Shown piece after piece: positions 61,637 to 64,000 of a DNA stretch of 64,000 nt. This DNA is from Chryseobacterium mucoviscidosis. Its GTDB lineage: Bacteria; Bacteroidota; Bacteroidia; Flavobacteriales; Weeksellaceae. The stretch covers positions 62,001 through 126,000 of the forward strand of contig NZ_MVAG01000128.1 in assembly GCF_002177115.1 (NCBI RefSeq). The letters are read 5' to 3'. The position numbers were made by a program, and so were the translations under genes. How positions within the stretch are numbered: the stretch's first letter is position 1; every line of letters starts with the position of its first letter. Below the pieces are notes generated by a model, which was not told the origin of the DNA, made no database searches, and worked only from the letters and a program-made list of their open reading frames with translations.

Positions 61637-62215
61637 ATGAAAGTATTATTTCCGGTTTTACTGCTTTGCTCAGGTTGGATATTCAGCCAGAAAACCGTTC
61701 CTTCAGACTTCAAAAAAATTCCGGAAATCCTTGATAATACAGAACTGCTCTACCCTTTTATCGTTCCGGATAAAAAATACGAATACTGGAGCGTTCTCAG
61801 AAATAATCCCAATCCCGATAAAGCCATCATTTACGAAAGTCAGATGCCTGATCTGATGACGTTGAATGATCCTACACCCGAAAAAGGATTTTTTCAGAAA
61901 TGTCTCGGCGAAAACTGCTATTCCTATATTTTAGCCTGTGAAAAAAGCCGGTCGAAATACTTTTCAAACGAACAGCAGTTGAGAGATTTTATCGGTTTTG
62001 TAGACAATCTTCCGGAAGCTATTTTAATTGCCAATACTTTCGGATATTCGGTTGACAGTTCCAATCAACTAGGAAGTGCATATAAAATTGAAAATCAGCA
62101 CATTTCACTGTATCTTTCAAAATCTAAAAATGGTTCTGAAACTAAAGAATCTTTTTTCATTAAAATCAATAGAAAAACAGGAAAATTGGAGGTAAAAAGT
62201 AATGGAGCTTATTAA
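61637..62215 (+). CDS. Exported protein of unknown function
   Basis: A 192-residue protein with a signal peptide (MKVLFPVLLLCSGWIFSQ). The mature part is polar, with YPFIVPDKKYEYWSVLRNNP, a Cys pair in KCLGENCYSYILAC and a C-terminal region of beta strands (SLYLSKSKNGS). No known domain. It probably sits in the periplasm. It is followed by a 1.1-kb repeat-rich gap. Confidence 0.65.
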   Translation: MKVLFPVLLLCSGWIFSQKTVPSDFKKIPEILDNTELLYPFIVPDKKYEYWSVLRNNPNPDKAIIYESQMPDLMTLNDPTPEKGFFQKCLGENCYSYILACEKSRSKYFSNEQQLRDFIGFVDNLPEAILIANTFGYSVDSSNQLGSAYKIENQHISLYLSKSKNGSETKESFFIKINRKTGKLEVKSNGAY

Positions 62216-62229
62216 AGTTTTTTAATTTT

Positions 62230-63010
62230 TTTGGTATTCAGAATGAAATTTTGCGAAGCAATATGCAATGAATAATCTCTTGATAATGACAGCTTTTAAG
62301 ATTAAATACGCATACTTTTTAACCACAAAAGCCACAAAAGATTTTTAGGCTTAATTAAAGTTAACAATCATAATAGAGATAGCACACAATAGTTTTTAAA
62401 AATCTCTGATTTTTTATTCTTTTGAGACCTTTTATTATTCTGAAATTTGGCTTTATCATCATCTTTTGTGACTTTTGTGGTTAAATTCCTATGTCATTCT
62501 GAATGAAATTTTGTGAAGGCTTATTCAATGATCAATTTATTGAAAATGAAACCTTTAAATATTAAACACACATACTTTTTTACCACAAAAGCCACAAAAG
62601 ATTCTTAGGCTTAATTAAAGTTAACAAGCATAATAGAAAAAGCACACAATAGTTTTTAAAAATCTCTGATTTTTATTCTCTTGAGACCTTTTATTATTCT
62701 GAAATTTGGCTTTATCATCATATTTTGTGACTTTTGTGGTTAAATTCCTCTGTCATTCTGAATGGAATTTCGCAAAGGATTATTCAATGATTAATTTATT
62801 GAAAATGAAACCTTTAAATATTAAACACATATAATTTTTGAACCACAAAAGCCACAAAATATTTTTAGGCTTAATTAAAGTTAACAAACATTATAGAAAA
62901 AGTACACAATAGTTTTTAAAAATCTCTGATTTTTATTCTTTTGAGAACTTTTATTATTCTGAAATTTGGCTTTATCATCATCTTTTGTGACTTTTGTGGT
63001 TAAATTCCTC
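62230..63010. repeat. Tandem array of about 260-bp composite repeat units
   Basis: Each unit joins a partial TGTCATTCTGA-type element to a MITE-like ACCACAAAAG element. The latter occupy 62322-62482, 62581-62741 and 62841-63001, so the period is 259-260 bp. A partial fourth unit begins at 63011. Confidence 0.8.
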
Positions 63011-63114
63011 TGTCATTCTGAATGGTATTTTGCGAAGCAATTTGCAATGAAGAATCTATTCATATGAAGTTTTTTGAGATTTTTCGACTCCACTTCGTTG
63101 CGCTCAAAATGACA
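63011..63114. repeat. TGTCATTCTGA-type element
   Basis: Begins TGTCATTCTGAATGGTATTT and ends GCTCAAAATGACA; nearly identical in arrangement to 55770-55873. Confidence 0.7.
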
Positions 63115-63143
63115 GTGTTGTAGATTGAATGAAAGAGTTTTTT

Positions 63144-63250
63144 AAACACAAAGTCACATAAGATTTTAAATAATTTCTAAGCTTTACTCAAAACACATCA
63201 GTTTTTGAAAATTTTTGATTTTCTTCTTACGTGATCTTTTAATGATAATT
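63144..63250. repeat. Degenerate MITE-like copy
   Basis: Begins AAACACAAAGTCACATAAGA, carries the inner TTTTTGATTTTC, and lacks a clear matching right arm. Confidence 0.45.
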
Positions 63251-63331
63251 CATCAAAATTCAATAGTTTTAATAAAAGAGAATCATTAAAATTTTAAAAC
63301 TTTATTAACTTAGTTTTTGTGTGGTATTGCG

Positions 63332-63339
63332 TAATTTTG
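63332..63339 (+). promoter_or_regulatory. Putative -7 element TAATTTTG
   Basis: Exact TAnnTTTG match 22 nt before the ATG at 63362. A TTG at 63317-63319 is closer than the usual spacing. Confidence 0.45.
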
Positions 63340-63361
63340 AATTCAAATAAATTTAAGAACA

Positions 63362-64000
63362 ATGCTTAATTTCGAACTAAAAAATCCAACCAAAATACTT
63401 TTCGGAAAAGGTGAAATTGCTAAAATTTCAAAAGAAATTCCCGCAGATGCCAAAATTTTAATGATTTACGGAGGCGGAAGCATCAAAAACAATGGTGTTT
63501 ACGATCAGGTAAAAGAAGCTTTAAAAGGTCATGAAGTGCATGAATTCGGAGGCGTTCCTGCCAATCCGGAATATGAAGTATTGATTAATGCTTTGAGCTT
63601 TATCAAAGAAAATAATATTACTTTTCTCTTGGCTGTCGGAGGCGGATCTGTAATCGACGGAACGAAATTTCTTTCCGCTGCTGCAAATTATGATGGGGAA
63701 CCGTGGGAAATTCTTACGAAACCTGTAAGAACTTTTGAAGGGGAAGGAATGCCTTTCGGGACTGTTCTTACGCTTCCTGCAACCGGTTCTGAGATGAATT
63801 CGGGGTACGTGATTTCCAGAAGAGAAACCAACGAAAAATTGTCTTCGGGAGGTCCCGGATTATTTCCTCAATTCTCGGTTCTGGATCCGGAAGTGGTGAG
63901 ATCGATTCCGCAAAGACAGATCGTTAATGGTTTAACGGATGCTTATACTCACGTTCTGGAACAGTATATGACGGCTCCTTCTTCGGCAGATCTTCAGGAA
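63362..64000 (+). CDS. Iron-containing alcohol dehydrogenase (YqhD/butanol dehydrogenase-like), 3' end outside the window
   Basis: The first 213 residues of an iron-dependent alcohol dehydrogenase, cut by the window edge. Recognised blocks are NPTKILFGKGEIAKI at the start, IYGGGSIKNNGVYDQV, then LAVGGGSVIDGTKFLSAA (NADPH-binding loop) and TLPATGSEMNSGYVISRR. Metal ligands begin in NGLTDAYTHVLEQYMTA with Asp and His of the metal site. The spacing and GGGSIKNNGVYD block match the YqhD branch, which reduces aldehydes with NADPH. A -7-like promoter lies 22 nt upstream. Confidence 0.93.
   Translation, partial: MLNFELKNPTKILFGKGEIAKISKEIPADAKILMIYGGGSIKNNGVYDQVKEALKGHEVHEFGGVPANPEYEVLINALSFIKENNITFLLAVGGGSVIDGTKFLSAAANYDGEPWEILTKPVRTFEGEGMPFGTVLTLPATGSEMNSGYVISRRETNEKLSSGGPGLFPQFSVLDPEVVRSIPQRQIVNGLTDAYTHVLEQYMTAPSSADLQE

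Noticed and set aside
62230..63010. CRISPR array
   Set aside because: The repeat unit is about 260 bp with inverted ends and no short unique spacers, and no cas genes are present.

Overview
The window looks like a chromosomal segment of a Flavobacteriia member (phylum Bacteroidota), most likely Chryseobacterium or a close Weeksellaceae relative. The evidence is low GC with A-rich translation starts, promoter elements of the Bacteroidota type (TAnnTTTG), a type IX secretion sorting domain, SusE/F-like and TonB-receptor-like outer-membrane proteins, many lipoproteins, and intergenic repeats of kinds common in this group. There is no rRNA, CRISPR array, insertion sequence, prophage or conjugative module. 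One tRNA (Arg, anticodon TCG) is present. Identifications rest on reading motifs by eye, not on database searches.

Layout. 0-6 kb: DUF2805 protein, SDR, MarR and Crp-like regulators, a ferritin-like protein with a histone-like tail, a PQQ-type sugar dehydrogenase and a lone receiver protein. 6-9 kb: gcvP. 9-14.3 kb: a minus-strand operon-like run (AAA+ ATPase, lipoprotein, ankyrin, TPR lipoprotein, SMI1/KNR4, TPR) followed by a frameshifted membrane-protein gene. 14.3-15.2 kb: a 26-codon ORF followed by a hairpin-rich tail. 15.2-18.7 kb: a Fpg/Nei glycosylase between two paralogous secreted proteins with Ca-binding-type repeats. 18.8-21.4 kb: dgt and an SPFH protein. 21.4-24.4 kb: an amino-acid permease operon with an NlpC/P60-like lipoprotein. 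24.7-29.5 kb: a large TPR protein and an outer-membrane barrel. 29.6-33 kb: tRNA, a Cys-rich 51-codon ORF, a DnaJ protein, an ECF sigma operon and DoxX. 33-38.8 kb: small SRPBCC, VOC and SDR proteins, an HhH protein and a Crp-like regulator. 38.9-46 kb: DUF763, tpx, secreted proteins, MFS, aldo/keto reductase and AraC. 46-53.3 kb: a doubly damaged secreted-protein gene, GNAT, MBL hydrolase, S41 peptidase, an interrupted YdcF gene, a second ECF sigma operon and a hydrolase. 53.3-64 kb: gapN, ppc, a putative GIY-YIG nuclease, two exported proteins, a tandem repeat array and an iron-dependent alcohol dehydrogenase cut by the window edge.

Most genes are housekeeping or envelope and stress functions in short operons. 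The more unusual content is: (1) three genes broken by single-base lesions; (2) a family of about 140-167 bp elements with terminal inverted repeats, including a tandem array with a period near 260 bp; (3) three very long perfect hairpins; (4) a DUF763 protein ending in a canonical beta-clamp-binding peptide; (5) 14-bp direct repeats two helical turns apart, placed as AraC operators; and (6) two small ORFs, one near-leaderless and Cys-rich, the other attached to a structured RNA tail. I see no obviously new multi-gene defence system. The 9.9-14.3 kb operon is the nearest candidate for an uncharacterised system.
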